A program made the position numbers and the translations under genes. From positions 62,001-126,000 of the forward strand of contig JANFNE010000036.1 in assembly GCA_024867545.1 (NCBI GenBank): 64,000 bases of DNA. Reading direction: 5' to 3'. A model generated the notes under the pieces. It was given only the letters and a program-made list of their open reading frames with translations, was not told the DNA's origin and searched no databases. The DNA comes from Phytopythium helicoides. Its lineage: Eukaryota > Oomycota > Peronosporomycetes > Pythiales > Pythiaceae. Shown here one piece after another: positions 42,371 to 54,979 of this stretch. Position 1 is the stretch's first letter. Each line of letters opens with the position of its first letter.

Positions 42371-45240
42371 ATGGAGGCTGAGGTGTCGGCGGCGGCCTCG
42401 GCGCCCAAGGGCGAGCGCCACGCCGCGCACGACAAGGAGCGGCTGCACTCGACCGTGCGGCTCAACCAGTTCACGCTGCGCTTCGAGGACGCGGCGCTCG
42501 AGGGCGCGTATCGCGCCGCGCGCCACCCGCGGAAAAAGGCGCTTTGGCTGCGCTCGTTGGTGCCCGCGGCCGCCGCGCACGTGCTGTTCGGCACGGGCGA
42601 CTGCCTCGAGCATCCGGTGGAAAACCTGCTGGTTACACTGCCGGCGCGCGTGCTGCTAGTGGTGAGGAGCTGTGGAGACGGCGGGAGGAAGGCGGACGGA
42701 CTGCTGATGCCGTGGGTGACGTGTAGATGCTGCTGCTCGCGATGTTTATGCTCGTGCGATGGGTGAGCGCGCTTGGGTGAACTGGAGGTGGATGGAGGAG
42801 GTGACTAAAGGGCTGTGATCGCAGGATCTGGTGGAAGCGCATGAGCGAATCATGCTGCTGGTGTCCATGGTCAACGGAGTCTGCACGCTGCTGCTCTTCG
42901 CTCTGCAGCGAGAGGCTCTGCATCAATGGGTAAGGATGGCGCACTTGCTTGACTGATTTGTGTAGGTGCTGATAAGCGTTGTTGTATGGCGTGAAGGACG
43001 CGCTGTTTGTGGTGTTCGGCCTTGCCTTCTACACCATTCCGAAAATCACACCGCTAGGCTACGTCTCGACTTTCTACGGTAGCTGGGCGACGGCTGCGTT
43101 CTATGCTTTCCTTGCTTTCGTGGTTAGACCGCCGACGAGACTGGCTGAGAGCGCTCTTGGGATGATCTTTTGCATGCCTGCTATCTGGGTCTTCACTACG
43201 ATCGCGTACTATGATGAGTACAACTCGCGAGAGAGATTTGTACTCCGCCGGAGACTACGAAGCGAGAGCATCTCGCTTGCCATCGCGTGCACATCGTCGC
43301 ATGCTTCCTTGATCCATTCCAGGGCTGCTTTCACCGGAGGCATAACTTCTTCAGCAGCTGGCACCTCCGTGGATCTTCGTGACCGGCTTATGAACGCTCT
43401 GTCGTTGTCAAGCTTTCGCACAGGGTGGTTGACAAATCACCGGACAGCATCCTATTTATTTGCCCTTGTTCTATGGGCTTCATTCACACTCGGCGGATGG
43501 ACATCGCTACCGGACAAGCTCAAGTTTGTGGACCAGGACACCGGTTGGGCGTGGTTCAGTCATTGTGCTGGCGTCACGGTTTTCCTCTTGGTGATGACCC
43601 GTCGATTGTTGTGGCTAATGATCGTGCCGCTCGGTGGTGCGTTTGTACTGTGGATGCTTACGCTTACGATGCCGGCATCTTGGATTATCATTTCTGCACA
43701 TTCTGTGGGCTATGGCTTGCTGCTCGCGTCGGTGGTGATCGCCATGGGAGTCTTCGGCTGGTTTATGTGCGCTTGGAATGAGCTTGTTGCATTCTTGACT
43801 CGCACTTGCTTCTTGTATCCTCAACTGCAGGCCGGCATGGAGAACGACTTCCCGTTACTCGTCAAGATAGTCTCTGAATACACCGCGAACTTCGACCCGC
43901 AGATTCTGTCGGCGCGTCGTGCATCACCACCAACGCCGCTGCAGCTGTCAGGTGGAAATGCACACGCTGGAGACCAGAACGAAGGGCAACAGCTCGCAAT
44001 GAATTCCGAAAGCATCGCCCAACCAAATGAAAAGGGAACTGCGACTCCATCTTCCTCACGCCGGCGCCGCAAATCAGTCGGCGTTTATGAGGCTAATTCG
44101 GCCGAGCGACTCAACAGTAGTGTGGCTGCTTCAATCCCCATTGCTGGTGCTGCTGTGTCTTCAACAGAACTCAAGTCTTCCAGTGCAAAGAGTGAAAGTG
44201 GGATGAAAAAAGATTGTACAACAACTCATGACTCAAAGGGTTCAGCGGGGTCAATTGATGGAGAAAGCGAGCACCAGTTAGTCCACCAGGAAGCTCGAAT
44301 TGTGTCGGTTTTGCCGTCCTTCACGCCTGGAAAGTGTTTCTTCTGCTCCAAGAACGAGGCGGAACACTTTGTTCCAGCCTGCGGCATGTGGGGAAAATGG
44401 ACGCATTGGCGCATGAACCAACAGCACCCAGGCCTTTCGTCTTCGGACCTCTCTATTTTACCCTCCTCAAGCGCTTCCGCACCAGCCAGTAAGCGTGCAG
44501 TTGCGATGTGTACTTCGTACTACGACTTGCAACATAGCAATGCTGAGCTGGAGACACGCGTGACGAAGCTAGAGAATGAGAATATGGCGCTTGCTAGCCA
44601 GCTGGAAGCGAGAAAGTTGGAATTTGAGCGTGACGTTGCGCATGTCCAACAAGAGCTCCAGACGCAGCAGGAGAAGCATGCTCAGGAAAAAATGCGCATA
44701 GAAACTCAACATCGGGATAAACTCGACAGCATAATGCAAGCGCTCAACCGCGCCACCCGTGAGCACAAGTCCTCAATGAAAAAATTGGAGGTTGCTAGTG
44801 CGCAAAAAGTTTCTGAAGCCAAAAACCAGGCCCGTGCCGAAATTGCTGAGTTGAAGTCACAGCTAGATGAAGCACTGCAGCAAGTACAAGAGCTTGTAGA
44901 GGCAGCTGCTGTACGACAACAAACCGATCAGAAGCTGTGTATTGACCAGACTTCTGAGCCCGTGCGCTTGCCAGCGAAGGGCTCACCAAGCCTACCGCTC
45001 GACCTGAATGCGTCGTTTACTTCAGAGGATGAATACGACGGCAGCTCAAACGGTTCCCCAGAGGCTCGTCAATCACCTGTGGCGTTCCCGGCTGGTCTTG
45101 TCGCGCTTCAACCTTCCGGGCGTCTGCCATACGCGAAATTCCTAGAGATTGAGGGCTTGCGGGAGTCTGCCACAGCAGCAAAACGAGATATTGACTATGC
45201 AGCTCGCTGGCGGAATTGGCAGGACTGCGACCATACCTAG
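42371..45240 (+). CDS. Multi-pass membrane protein with coiled-coil tail, unidentified
   Basis: Four exons: 42371-42661, 42727-42762, 42825-42929 and 42997-45240; introns 65, 62 and 67 bp, all phase 0, 891 aa. Exon 2 encodes only 12 residues (MLLLAMFMLVRW) and completes a membrane helix. About nine hydrophobic segments occupy residues 60-430, for example LLVSMVNGVCTLLLFAL, FVVFGLAFYTI, GMIFCMPAIWVFTTIAY and LLLASVVIAMGVFGWFM. A cytoplasmic part follows with a cysteine cluster (CFFCSKNEAEHFVPACGMW). A long coiled coil then covers about 640-770 (VTKLENENMALASQLEARK onward), and the tail is Ser/Pro-rich. No transporter or receptor family is recognised; 7TM-like receptors with coiled-coil tails are one possibility. 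Confidence 0.7.
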
Positions 45241-45414
45241 GACTGGTGAGCGATAACAAGACGATGGAGGACTCAATCGATTTATTCATGAGAAATTCGG
45301 GGTAGCTTTTTACTTTTATTTCTTTTCCTCGCGATTGGTAGCACCCTTCGGGACGGAGTTGAGTTACACAACTAATAAAATACTGACTGTGGGGGTATCT
45401 GAGCCAACATTCGC

Positions 45415-48400
45415 TCAGTAGTAACCAAGAGGAGGTGCTGGGACCATGAGAAATCCGCTTCCTGATCGATTCGCTGAGTTGTTCGAAGCCACTAGAGACT
45501 GAAGCTCGCGGTAGTGCTTTTTGAGTAGGTCCGAATATGCGCGCAACGAAGGCGCCGCATAAATCTGTCGTTCAGGTGGATACTTCACAGCACTTGCCAG
45601 ACGGCGCAGCTCGTCAAGTGTTGCCACTTCTTCAGCAGGCATGTAGCGCAAGTAGTATGGAGGCTCGCGGTGCAACTCATCGTCAAGGCGTTCCACCTCT
45701 CTCATAGCTCCTGACGCGCCGGGAAGCCCTTCATTGACGCTCGAAAGCCGTGATGGTAAGCCCATACTGTCGTCCTCTTCCTTGTCATCCACCAAGTCTT
45801 GATTGAGGTTGTGGAACGCTGCTGCGCGGCACCGAGCTGCCAGTAACTCGTTTTGGTACCGTCGGTGCGCGTCACGCGCATTACGACGTTCATTGACACA
45901 GATGACGGCCATGCACGCGTCAAATGCTCGCCACAGCGCCTGCTCCATGCGTAACTGGTTGAATTGAGCAGTAGAAATGGCTCCACTGTCTACTCGAATG
46001 CCTCGTGCAGCAAGGTTCATCGAGGCTGGCGAGGACGATAGTACTCGATGATTATAAAGGTTGTCGGCATAGTCGACACCCGCTGCAGTGTCTCCCCCCT
46101 GGTGAAATTGTAGCGACGATGCTTCATCCATGCCAGTTGGTGCTGCTGTAGCAAGTTTCCCGAGCAACAGGTTATCAATTGGTGACATTAGCATGTCCCT
46201 CGAGACTCGAGCAACCTTGTACACGAGAAGGTGGTGGTAGTTGCGTCGTACGTCGTCATTCCAGTGGAGAAACAGTGCCATGTGCCGCTGAACAAGAGCC
46301 TTCAGGATGTTTTGCCGCAGCTCGCCTTCAAACAGATCGATGCGGTTGTATACGAAGAGTAGTGCGCGGTTCAGGATCTCACAGTTCTCGCTAGCGAGCA
46401 TCACACGAATTCCTGCTCCAAATGCCTGCGTATTAAATGTCGTTGGTACATGGAGCTGCTCGTTTGGTCCAGGCTGAGCGACTGTTGTAACGCCACTGCT
46501 GGCTACAAGCAATGGGTCTGGAGTGCTGGCTGCCGCCAGCAGCCATTCTTCGAAGCGAACGAGACAAACGTCAACACTACGTGCGTGGAGTACGTTAGTA
46601 CTTTCGTACATGGCCATGACGCAGCAATCGAGCAGCTCGGAATTACGTAGAAGCTGAGCAACATTGTCGAGCACTGTACGAATCGACCGAATTGACGTGA
46701 GTGCGAACGGAGCATCGCTCTTTCGGTTGTTTTCATCATCATCTCCATCAGATGAGTCTCGACTGGAGCTGGGGGACTGCAGCTCCATTGATGATGACGG
46801 TAGCGGACCGCTCTTATCGCGAACATACAGCCACTTCGCCCAACACGCCTCTTTCATCAGTAGCATGGAGATGCGGGCAAGCAACACGTAGCCCGGGATG
46901 GCATCCCAAACAATGGATGAAGCAATGCCTCGGGAATCGAGTATCGTTGCCGATACTTCAATGTGCCAGGTAAGATAGCCCATGAAGATGGCGAAGAACT
47001 CACCGTCGCGCGTGATCTTCCGTCGAAGACTTGATCTCACAGACCGCTCAAGGTAGAATACATCAGCATTTTGGCACTCACTGATGTACGGCACAAACTG
47101 TGACCAGCCAAAAAGCGATGGGTTACGCAGCTTAAAAGCATCCGCCTCATGTCGAATTGATGATCGGCGAGCTTGCGATGGAGGCTTCTCTGCCATCTTC
47201 GCTGGTGACTTTCCGCGATTGCTTTTACCGGTACTGCTGCTACTGCTGGCTGTGGAGTTGGTCAAGTAGCTGTCCTTGCCGAAAGAAAAACTGTCGAGAT
47301 CTTGCTCTCCACCACCAAGCTTTCGCCCACGGAATTCACCCCACCGACTCAGAGTGCTGACGAATGTTAAACCTTCCCACAGCACAGACGTTCGTCGTTG
47401 TCGTCGTCGACTATGCCGGGCGTTTTCGCTTTGATCAGTTTTCCCTACCATATCGAAAGTCTCAGTGCACACACGAGTGTCATGAGCTCCACTGTTGGCC
47501 CAACACTTTTTAGAATATGCCTCATAAACATCGTCGAGAATCATTTCCTGGATAGCAGGCACCCGAATAAAGCAAATGGCGAGCATTTTTGCAAAGAACC
47601 TTGACTCGGCAAGTGGCACCCACGATCGTCTGCGATGCCGAGCAGCATCCATATTCTCAGCAACCATCTTGAAAGTGGCAACAAGAAGACATCGGTATTG
47701 AGTCAATGTGTGATGCTCGTCTGGGCTCTCACCCGCATTCTCTGGGAGCGGGAAGGATGAGCTCAAGTTTGCGAGATTAAGAGGGTATCCAGAGTTGTTA
47801 CTGGCCCCTGGGCTCAAACTTCGTGGCTGACGACTTCTCTCAGAGGCCTTTTGAGTACCAGGCGAGGCAGCAATCGTTCCTGCTAGCTGGATCAACGCAG
47901 CAGAACCTGTTGGTGACGGGAGGCTCCAGCTGTTGGGGGCATCCCACCCAATGTTGAGGCTGGCTTGCCCCGACAACGACCGAGCAGGGCTGGCGACTTT
48001 GATTGCTTCTTTGAAGCGTGGCTGATTGGAAGGGGCGTGAGCTGTTAGGTTGAACTCAACGCGTTCAGCAATGAGAGCAATCAGGTCAAAGTATAATTCT
48101 TTGTGCTCGCTGGAAAGTCGACGGCTCATATGCTCGTCATTCAGCTGAGAGAGCAAGAATTTCCAACACATGATGAATGCATGACGACAGCGACGCAGTA
48201 CGCGGCGCTGCTCCGACCCAACAGGAGGCACTGCACATAATGATAACAGAACTTAGTGGCTGCCGTGAGGCACCGAAACAGACTGACCGTACCATTGGGG
48301 AATCCTTCCAGGTCTGGACGACCGAAGTAGTACGTGCGAATTTCAGCGCGAAACTCGCCGCTACCAGCCGTCTGAATGAGCAAGTCGCGAAGCTGGTATA

Positions 48401-48857
48401 GCCCACTGATGGTCGCGGAGCTCACCGACGCCGGGAAATCGTTGTCTACTTGGTTATCATAGCTCCCATGCCCGTAGAACTGCGACCCAGGAGGAAGCGA
48501 CGCATTCGTGGCGTCCGCGACTAGCTTAGGGATCTTTCCTAGCACGAGGCCCCACTTGATACCTGACCGGCTGCTTTCGGGCTTGGCAGGAGAAGCAGAG
48601 GCAGGAGTTGACATATAAGAGTCGAAAACGTGCTCATTGTTGGGTCTCGAGGACTTGACCGTCGCGGCGCGAGGGCGAAATCCAACTGCAGAAGACGAGC
48701 CGTACGGCCCACTACCAATGGGAAAGTCTTCATCACCAAGGACTGGAATGTCACTGGCAGCCCAGTTAGAAGTCTGCTGCTGCTGCTTCTTGGAGTCCGC
48801 CTCCGCCGTCGACTTGCCCCCGAGCGACCGGAAGAACCGCCGCAGCTTGTTGACCAT
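45415..48857 (-). CDS. Large helical protein, unidentified (possibly DUF1765-like)
   Basis: Two exons (minus): 48857-48293 and 48230-45415, intron 62 bp, 1126 aa. The ATG at 48857 is the first in a frame that stays open for another 380 bases upstream without ATG. The first 90 residues are basic then low-complexity. The rest is mainly alpha-helical with conserved-looking segments: SGLYQLRDLLIQTAG, RRCRHAFIMCWKFLLSQL, YFDLIALIAERVEF, FMGYLTWHIEVSATILDSRG, RISMLLMKEACWAKWLYV and FNTQAFGAGIRVMLASENCE. The HAFIMCWKFLL type of motif and general layout recall fungal/oomycete DUF1765 proteins, but I am not certain. No catalytic motif is visible. Confidence 0.7.
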
Positions 48858-49434
48858 GACAGAGCGATCAGCCTTGAGCTCTGCCCGGTTCTTCCGATTC
48901 TGGTGGCTTTTATCGAAGGGCTCAAGTGCCAGCGACTTCCTCGACTCGACCAGAAGTGGCACCTTGCCACGCTGGACTCGCTGACTGGCTCGCGACGGTG
49001 GAAGGTCCTCGTTCTTCCACCGATCGAAGACTGCCTTCCTTGAACATTCGACCAGTCTCCGCTCAACGGCTCTGCTCACGTGCCCAGTCACACGGGCGTT
49101 TCTGAAAATGGAAGGGCCGCGCTCGTCATGCAGCGACTCAAGATGCAATGAAATGCTGCTTGGTGGACGAGCATGTGAAAAGCAATGGCCCTGATGGCCC
49201 ACGACGCCATTCGACAGAGTTGAGACGGTGGAGAGCCTCACGAAAAATGGTAAACGGACACTGCAGAAAGCGTTGGGACTGGAAATGTGGGTTCTATTTT
49301 CGAGTTGAAGCCAGACTGTTCCAAGTCAGACGTCAGCATCGAGCAACAACGAGAAGGAGAGAGCACGCGGCGAGCCCAGCCAGGGACAGACGATACTGCA
49401 TCGAAGGCCTTGATTAGAGAGCGAGAGAAAGAAG
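48858..49434. promoter_or_regulatory. Divergent promoter between 48857(-) and 49435(+)
   Basis: This 577-bp gap lies between divergent start codons. The minus-strand frame remains open through 49241 but lacks an ATG, so part may be leader. No other element is recognised. Confidence 0.35.
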
Positions 49435-51648
49435 ATGCAGTCGAGACCGCGATCAGAAGGTGGCCGAGATGCTAAGCTAGCTTCAAGTGACGTGCGGAAG
49501 TCGTGCAACAGACTCTACGATCTCGTGCAGCGAGACGACAGTGGACCTCGCCGTCCGAGAACGACTCCGGTAGGCTTGGTATGCATCACTCATCCCTAGG
49601 ATTGCTAACATACATGTTCGACAAGAAACCTCGCGTGCAGAGGCTGCTATTAGGTCCATCCCACGAGGTATTGCTGGACAACAATGCCAGCGCTGCAGCT
49701 CGATCCTCTGCATCCTTCATGACTCATCTACCCGACTCGCCGCCCAAACCCAAGATTTCTATGTCTCCAAGAAGCTCGATCGTATTCAGTAAGAGGCCCA
49801 AAACGGGTGAGATACTGCCTTCGAACGAGGCAGGTGAAGTTGGGGTAGCATCGAGTGATCTCACTGCATCAAGTGCTCCAACGAATTTTGATGTCGCTGC
49901 ATCCGGTGGAGAACTTCTAACAGACGAAATCGTCGATGCCTTCGACGATACAAATATTGATGAGGATACATCGTCAGTGGAGTCGTGGCAAAACGAAGTT
50001 ACAGACGAGATGAACCCCTTAATAAGTGCGAAGAGGACTCCACACGAGGATGCTGCCGAAGATGGTAGCAGTGATAGGAACTCTACTGGACCAGCACTTG
50101 GTGATATCTGTGGATCGCCAAGCCCATTAGGTGATCCTGATCGCGGAGAGGGGCCTGCAACCAATATTCAAGTCACCACGGAAGATCTCGCTGACGACGA
50201 CGAGCAGTTTGGGACTCCAACAGCAGATGATAAAAGCGAGGGAGACGGCGAGTACGCCACTGAATGTGCTAACCGAGAACGTATTCTAGCTGACGCTTCC
50301 GACAGACTTCGACTTCGTTCTGAGCTGGAGTCCTATCTTACGTCGCTGAGAGCACGAAAAGATGATAATGGAGACGCAGTCGTGGAGTTTCCAAAGAACT
50401 ACAACCAGATCTTAGCACTCATGACCGAGAAAGACATTCGAGCCGAAGATGAGGATGACAAGTCGATCACTGTCCAACAGAACTGGGCTAGAGTTCTCAT
50501 CCAGACAGGACTTTCAAAGCAGCAGGCGTTCGTAAGTATGCGATTGAAAACCGTGTCGATTTTTTTGGTCACTCACTCAGTTGGTGCAGGGATCACTAGA
50601 CGATGAGGAGAGCACTTTGGCATCGGAAAGCGGGCTGGCAGCCAAAATCGCACTCAAGATGGCGCAGATTAGGCAATTGGATGCCGTTCTAGAGGAGAAG
50701 CTTGGGAAAAATCTGTACAAAGCAGTTCCATTGAGGAACAAAAAGCCTAGCCGAAACCAAGAATCTGATGGAGACGCTGCTGGACCACCACGTATCTTTA
50801 TATTCCAGCAGGCTGGAGCTGACGCTGAAACGAAAGATTTGGTAGCCGGCAATAGCCTCCCTGGCACTGCTGTGGATGGTGAAGGGGCTAGCATTATCAG
50901 CGAGAAGCCATTGAGAACCGGCACGCGACGGAAAACTCTCCACTTCGTTGAGCGCAACAAAGAAGTTATCTCCAATGGGATGCATGCCAACATGACCCGT
51001 GCAGAAGAAGATCGTCTCAGCCGGCTTTTGGAGGGAGACGACTGTAAATCCAACGAAAATCCTGGTGATGAAGCACATTCCTTACCAGATCTATTAACTA
51101 CCCCAAATGAGTTTGCGATGGATTTGACTGAGAAGTTAGAAATTGCCCAGCTGCTCGCCTCAAAGCCCGATGTAAGTTGCCAATCTATCTTACAAGAACT
51201 TAACGAGGGCATTCTCGAAGATGAAGACGTCAGTTTTATAGCTCCCCTTCGTCCAGGCACCAAGAAGCAGCGCCTTCGCTTGAACCGGATCAACCAGGAG
51301 CTTCGGTTTCTAGAGGACACACCTAGCATTTCGATTCTGTGCGATGATGAGTACAGCAACAACGAGGTTGAGGTAAATGGCTTTGATGACACTGCTAGAG
51401 ACAGCGACTGTCGAAGTGAGCGATCTTTTCGTAGCCTTACATCTGCTGGTGGAATGTCGACCACATCGTCAATGTGCTCGAGTCGCTCTGGGGTAATTTC
51501 TCGGCGCCAGTTTAGCCAGTTCGTTGCCGAGCAAAAGGCTGTCTTCCACAGCGCACCCACAGCAAGCCGAGACGAAATCCAGAGGCTCCTGGGATCAATC
51601 AGTCGCTCTTCTACGCCTTCGAGTGCGCTCACTGCTCCTGTTAGTTAG
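49435..51648 (+). CDS. Disordered acidic protein with short conserved helices, unidentified
   Basis: Three exons: 49435-49569, 49626-50531 and 50590-51648; introns 56 bp (branch GCTAAC) and 58 bp, all phase 0, 699 aa. The first exon was recovered by joining MQSRPRSEGGRDAKLASSD to KPRVQRLLLGP. Most of the protein is Asp/Glu/Ser-rich and probably disordered. Two helical parts stand out: RSELESYLTSLRARKDD with NYNQILALMTEKDIR near 290-340, and AKIALKMAQIRQLDAVLEEK near 380. The latter is reminiscent of short coiled-coil interaction helices. No enzymatic domain is seen and no function is assigned. Confidence 0.65.
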
Positions 51649-51975
51649 GGTGCGTTTGTACATTTCCTTGATAGTTAATCAGCACTGTATGTGCCAAAAA
51701 CAATTGGCAAATGCACATGATGATTTAGAACTCTGAGCTTCAATTCTGGATGCCAAGTACTGCTGTGCTGCTGCAGCGTTTATCATTCTGCGCTTGCACG
51801 TTGTTGCCGCCGCTTGTGTCTATCGTTCTTTTTGCTTGTATCAACAACACGCTTACAAACGTGAACACGTTTTCTACGGTTACGTGAATGCAGTTGGCAT
51901 GAAGCCATCAGTTCAGTAGCAGCAAGTGAACTGCCAACGACTAGGATCTCGCGAAGCTCCAACTGAAGGGCACAT
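51649..51975. other. Gap between convergent genes
   Basis: 327 bp lie between the stops of the disordered-protein gene (+) and tsaE (-). It is AT-richer than flanking coding DNA. No gene, repeat or RNA is recognised. Confidence 0.4.
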
Positions 51976-52653
51976 CTATTCCATCGAAAAGTTAGCCCAG
52001 CGAGCACCAAAAGTCTCGAACCGAACGTGGCGCAGTGTGTCACTCTCCCCATCGTACGAAATGTGCACTTCTAGTCTTTCTTCTGGCACGGACGCTTCAT
52101 CCAGTCGTTCGGGCCATTCGACAAGTGTGATGCCTGCGTCCAACCAGTAAGACTCCAGCGAGACGTAGTACTCTACACGACAACTCAAAGCATATCTGGC
52201 GGCGCTCACCATTGGTAAATGCTTCTGAGAGCCCTAGTGCAGTCACGTCCTGCTCCGTGACCTTGTCGAGTCGGTAGAGGTCGACATGGAACGCTGTGGG
52301 CTTGGGCGTCGTCTCGGACTCATAGCTGTTGACCAGCAGGTACGTTGGCGACGTCACACTCAGCTTCTCATCTTGAAGATGCGCTCGCACGAATCCCCTC
52401 GCAAAGCACGTCTTGCCGCAGCCCAGGTCGCTGTCCACTCATCCATCCAGTCAAACTCAGCGCCAAAGAGCTCTCCGAAGGACTGCGCGACAAATCACCC
52501 GCGAAGCAAAATGACGTCGCCTGCTGCTCTGCCGCGCGCCACGCTGGCGCCCAAGCGCTCGAGTTCGTCAGCGGAGCGAGTCACGAGCCCGCGAGCGGCC
52601 GAGAGCGAGCCCAGCGACCGATGGAAGCGTCCGTGGCGTCGCAGCAGCAGCAT
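51976..52653 (-). CDS. TSAE: TsaE, tRNA t6A-synthesis ATPase, probably mitochondrial
   Basis: Three exons (minus): 52653-52499, 52430-52210 and 52172-51976, phases consistent, 190 aa. The N-terminus is arginine-rich and amphipathic (MLLLRRHGRFHRSLGSLSAA), a likely mitochondrial presequence. The TsaE fold follows: TRSADELERLGASVARG, ILLRGDLGCGKTCFARGF (Walker A, split by intron 1), VTSPTYLLVNSYES, FHVDLYRL, LGLSEAF, and the C-terminal ITLVEWPERL. The family partners with TsaD/TsaB for threonylcarbamoyl-adenosine at position 37 of ANN-decoding tRNAs. Intron 1 is 68 bp. The second intron, 52173-52209, would be only 37 bp, which is unusually short. Confidence 0.88.
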
Positions 52654-52888
52654 TTTCGCTGGTCAAATGATGGGGAAAAGTGACGAACATACGGCTGGAA
52701 TAGTGACGTCGGTGCGGCCAAAGTGATGCCGATCGCTCCTTGATGGCTCGATGGCAACGATCAGAGGCTGTAGAGCATGCAGCTGAAGTAGGAACACTGC
52801 AGGCTCATGAAGAATGAACAGGCAACACGCTGTTGCTATCGCGTTATCGGACGGTCAATTACCCGAACTGGCTCGGCGCTCTACTGCT

Positions 52889-53541
52889 CTACTGCATGTC
52901 GTAGCCGTTGGGGAACTCGCCCTGCTCCTCCTCGACCTCCGGAGACCTCTCGGCGCCCATGGCCTCGTACATGGCAGCCAGCGCCTCGTGCTCGTCCTCG
53001 ATGGCGGCGTCGTACGGCTGCACACGTCACAACAGAACGTCAATTTGAGCACCAAAGCTCCTTGCGTTTCTTCAGCAGGATCAATTGAAACACACCGTGC
53101 GGCCCTCGGCGTTGCGGGCATTGAGCTCCGCGCCGTACTCGAGCAGCACCTTGGCGATCTCCACCGTCTCGCAGCGATGCAGCGGCGTGTCGTTGTCATT
53201 GTCACCTGGCGAGTCGTCCCCACCAATCGTCAGCCATTGCACCGCCAACACCAACAACAGCAGCAGCAGCACCGCACCGAGCGTGACGGAAGCACCGCTG
53301 GAGATGAGGAACTGCACCAGCTCCAAGTGGTTGTAGCTCACCGCGGCCTGCCTGGTCATTCCACCCGCACCGCAGCGTTAGCGCGTCCCCTGCGCCGCCC
53401 AGAGCGCCCCAGAGAGCCGCAATCGCACAGCGGCGTGTAGCCGAACTCGTCCTTGGCGTTGGCGTCGCCGCCCGCGGCCAGGAAGGCGCGCACGGCCTCC
53501 AGGTCGCCGTCGCTCGCGGCCGTCCAGACGTTGATGCTCAT
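52889..53541 (-). CDS. Small ankyrin-repeat protein
   Basis: Four exons (minus): 53541-53429, 53351-53278, 53205-53096 and 53017-52889; introns 77 bp (branch GCTAAC), 72 and 78 bp, phases consistent, 141 aa. Three consecutive ankyrin repeats are visible: VWTAASDGDLEAVRAFLAAG, TPLQAAVSYNHLELVQFL and TPLHRCETVEIAKVLLEYG, followed by an acidic tail. Introns fall near the repeat boundaries. It is divergent from COQ2 with only about 100 bp between start codons. Protein-protein interaction is expected; partners are unknown. Confidence 0.85.
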
Positions 53542-53641
53542 GCTCCACAGTCGCGCCTCCACACTGCCGCGGGGGTTACGCCGGGTTACTCCTGGTCCGG
53601 TGGTGGGTAACTGCGCCACGGTGGCGAGGAGGTCGGAGAGG

Positions 53642-54830
53642 ATGGCGTCGACGCTGCTCCTGGCGCGCCGCCTGCGCGTCCCCAGCGCTGTGCGGCGGCT
53701 CCCAGCGGGGCTCGAGCTCCTGCAGACGCAGCTGCAGCTCCGCCAGCGCTGCGGCAGCTCGGCGCTCGGCTGTTTGCAGCCACGGAGCACGCGGGTGGCG
53801 GCGCTGCCTGCGGTCGCCAAGCTGCCGCTGCCGTCGGCGTGGATGAACCAGCGCGTGGCGTTCGGAAGCTCGTTGAGTGGGGCTCCAGCGCCTGAGACGG
53901 ACGAGCAGAAGCCTGGAGATGACCACTTCAAGATCGAGAAGAACACGTGGGCCGAGCGACACTGCCCGCCGTGGATGCTCCCGTACATCCAGATCTCCCG
54001 CATCAACCGCCCCGCCGGGACGTACATGCTGCTGTGGCCGTGCTTCTGGAGCATCTCGCTGGCGGCTCCTGTTGGAGAGCTGCCCGGACCTCAAGCTGCT
54101 CGCGCTATTTGCCACCGGCTCGCTCATCATGCGCAGCGCGGGATGCACCATCAACGACATGTGGGACAAAGACTTTGACCGACAGGTAGAGCGCACCAAC
54201 CAGCGGCCGCTCGCGGCTGGAGCGCTCACGTACAAGCAGGCGTGGGGATTTCTGGCTGCGCAGCTCTCGGCGGGGACTTGCAGGTGCTGCTGCAGCTCAA
54301 CTGGTACAGCGTCGCGCTCGGTGCTTCATCTCTCGGGCTTGTCGCGGCGTACCCGCTCATGAAGCGCGTGACGTACTGGCCGCAGGCGTTCCTTGGCCTC
54401 ACGTTCAACTATGGTGCGCTGCTGGGCTGGGCAGCGGTCCACGGTGCGTGCGATTGGTCCTGTCGTGCTGCCGCTCTACGGCGCCGGCGTCTCGTGGACG
54501 CTAGTGTACGACACGCTCTACGCGCACCAGGACAAGAAGGACGACGTGCAGATCGGAGTCAAGTCGACCGCGCTGCTATTCGGCGACAATACCAAGCCCA
54601 TCCTGAACGCTTTCTCGGCCGTCACGATCACTGGGCTCGCGGCTGCGGGTGCAGCTGCGGGTATGCACTGGCCGTACTACGCCGGACTGCTTGGCGGCGC
54701 CGGCCACCTCGCGTGGCAAGTCAACACGGCCAAGCTGGACGATCCGCTCAACCTCCAGACGCGTTTTGCGTCGAACAAGTGGTTTGGTGCGCTGATGTTC
54801 GCGTCCATCGTGGCCGACAAGCTCATCTAG
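53642..54830 (+). CDS. COQ2: 4-hydroxybenzoate polyprenyltransferase, three frameshifts in this sequence
   Basis: The coding sequence starts at the ATG 53642 with a mitochondrial-type N-terminus ([19 protein letters not shown]). UbiA-family motifs follow in order: [20 protein letters not shown], the first Asp motif in [34 protein letters not shown], and the second Asp motif in [12 protein letters not shown]. Homology moves between frames three times: an apparent extra C near 54083-54085, a missing G near 54272-54275 and an extra base near 54460. No intron can explain single-base shifts. Function of an intact gene: prenylation of 4-hydroxybenzoate in ubiquinone synthesis at the mitochondrial inner membrane. 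Because neighbours show the same defect, sequencing error is more likely than pseudogenisation. Confidence 0.88.
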
Positions 54831-54979
54831 CCTCTCAACGCCTTTAGAGAAACACAAGACAAATAAATGCAAAGCCCATTGAGCACAGACAAGCAGAAAT
54901 ATGAAATCACCGTGCAGACAAACAGTGCTGTGAAGCTAACGTAAATCCATTTTCCTAGCAGTGCCGACAAGTCGAGCGC

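Noticed and set aside
53642..54830. COQ2 called as a pseudogene
   Set aside because: All motifs are conserved between the shifts and unrelated neighbouring genes show the same one-base defects, so base-call error is more likely.
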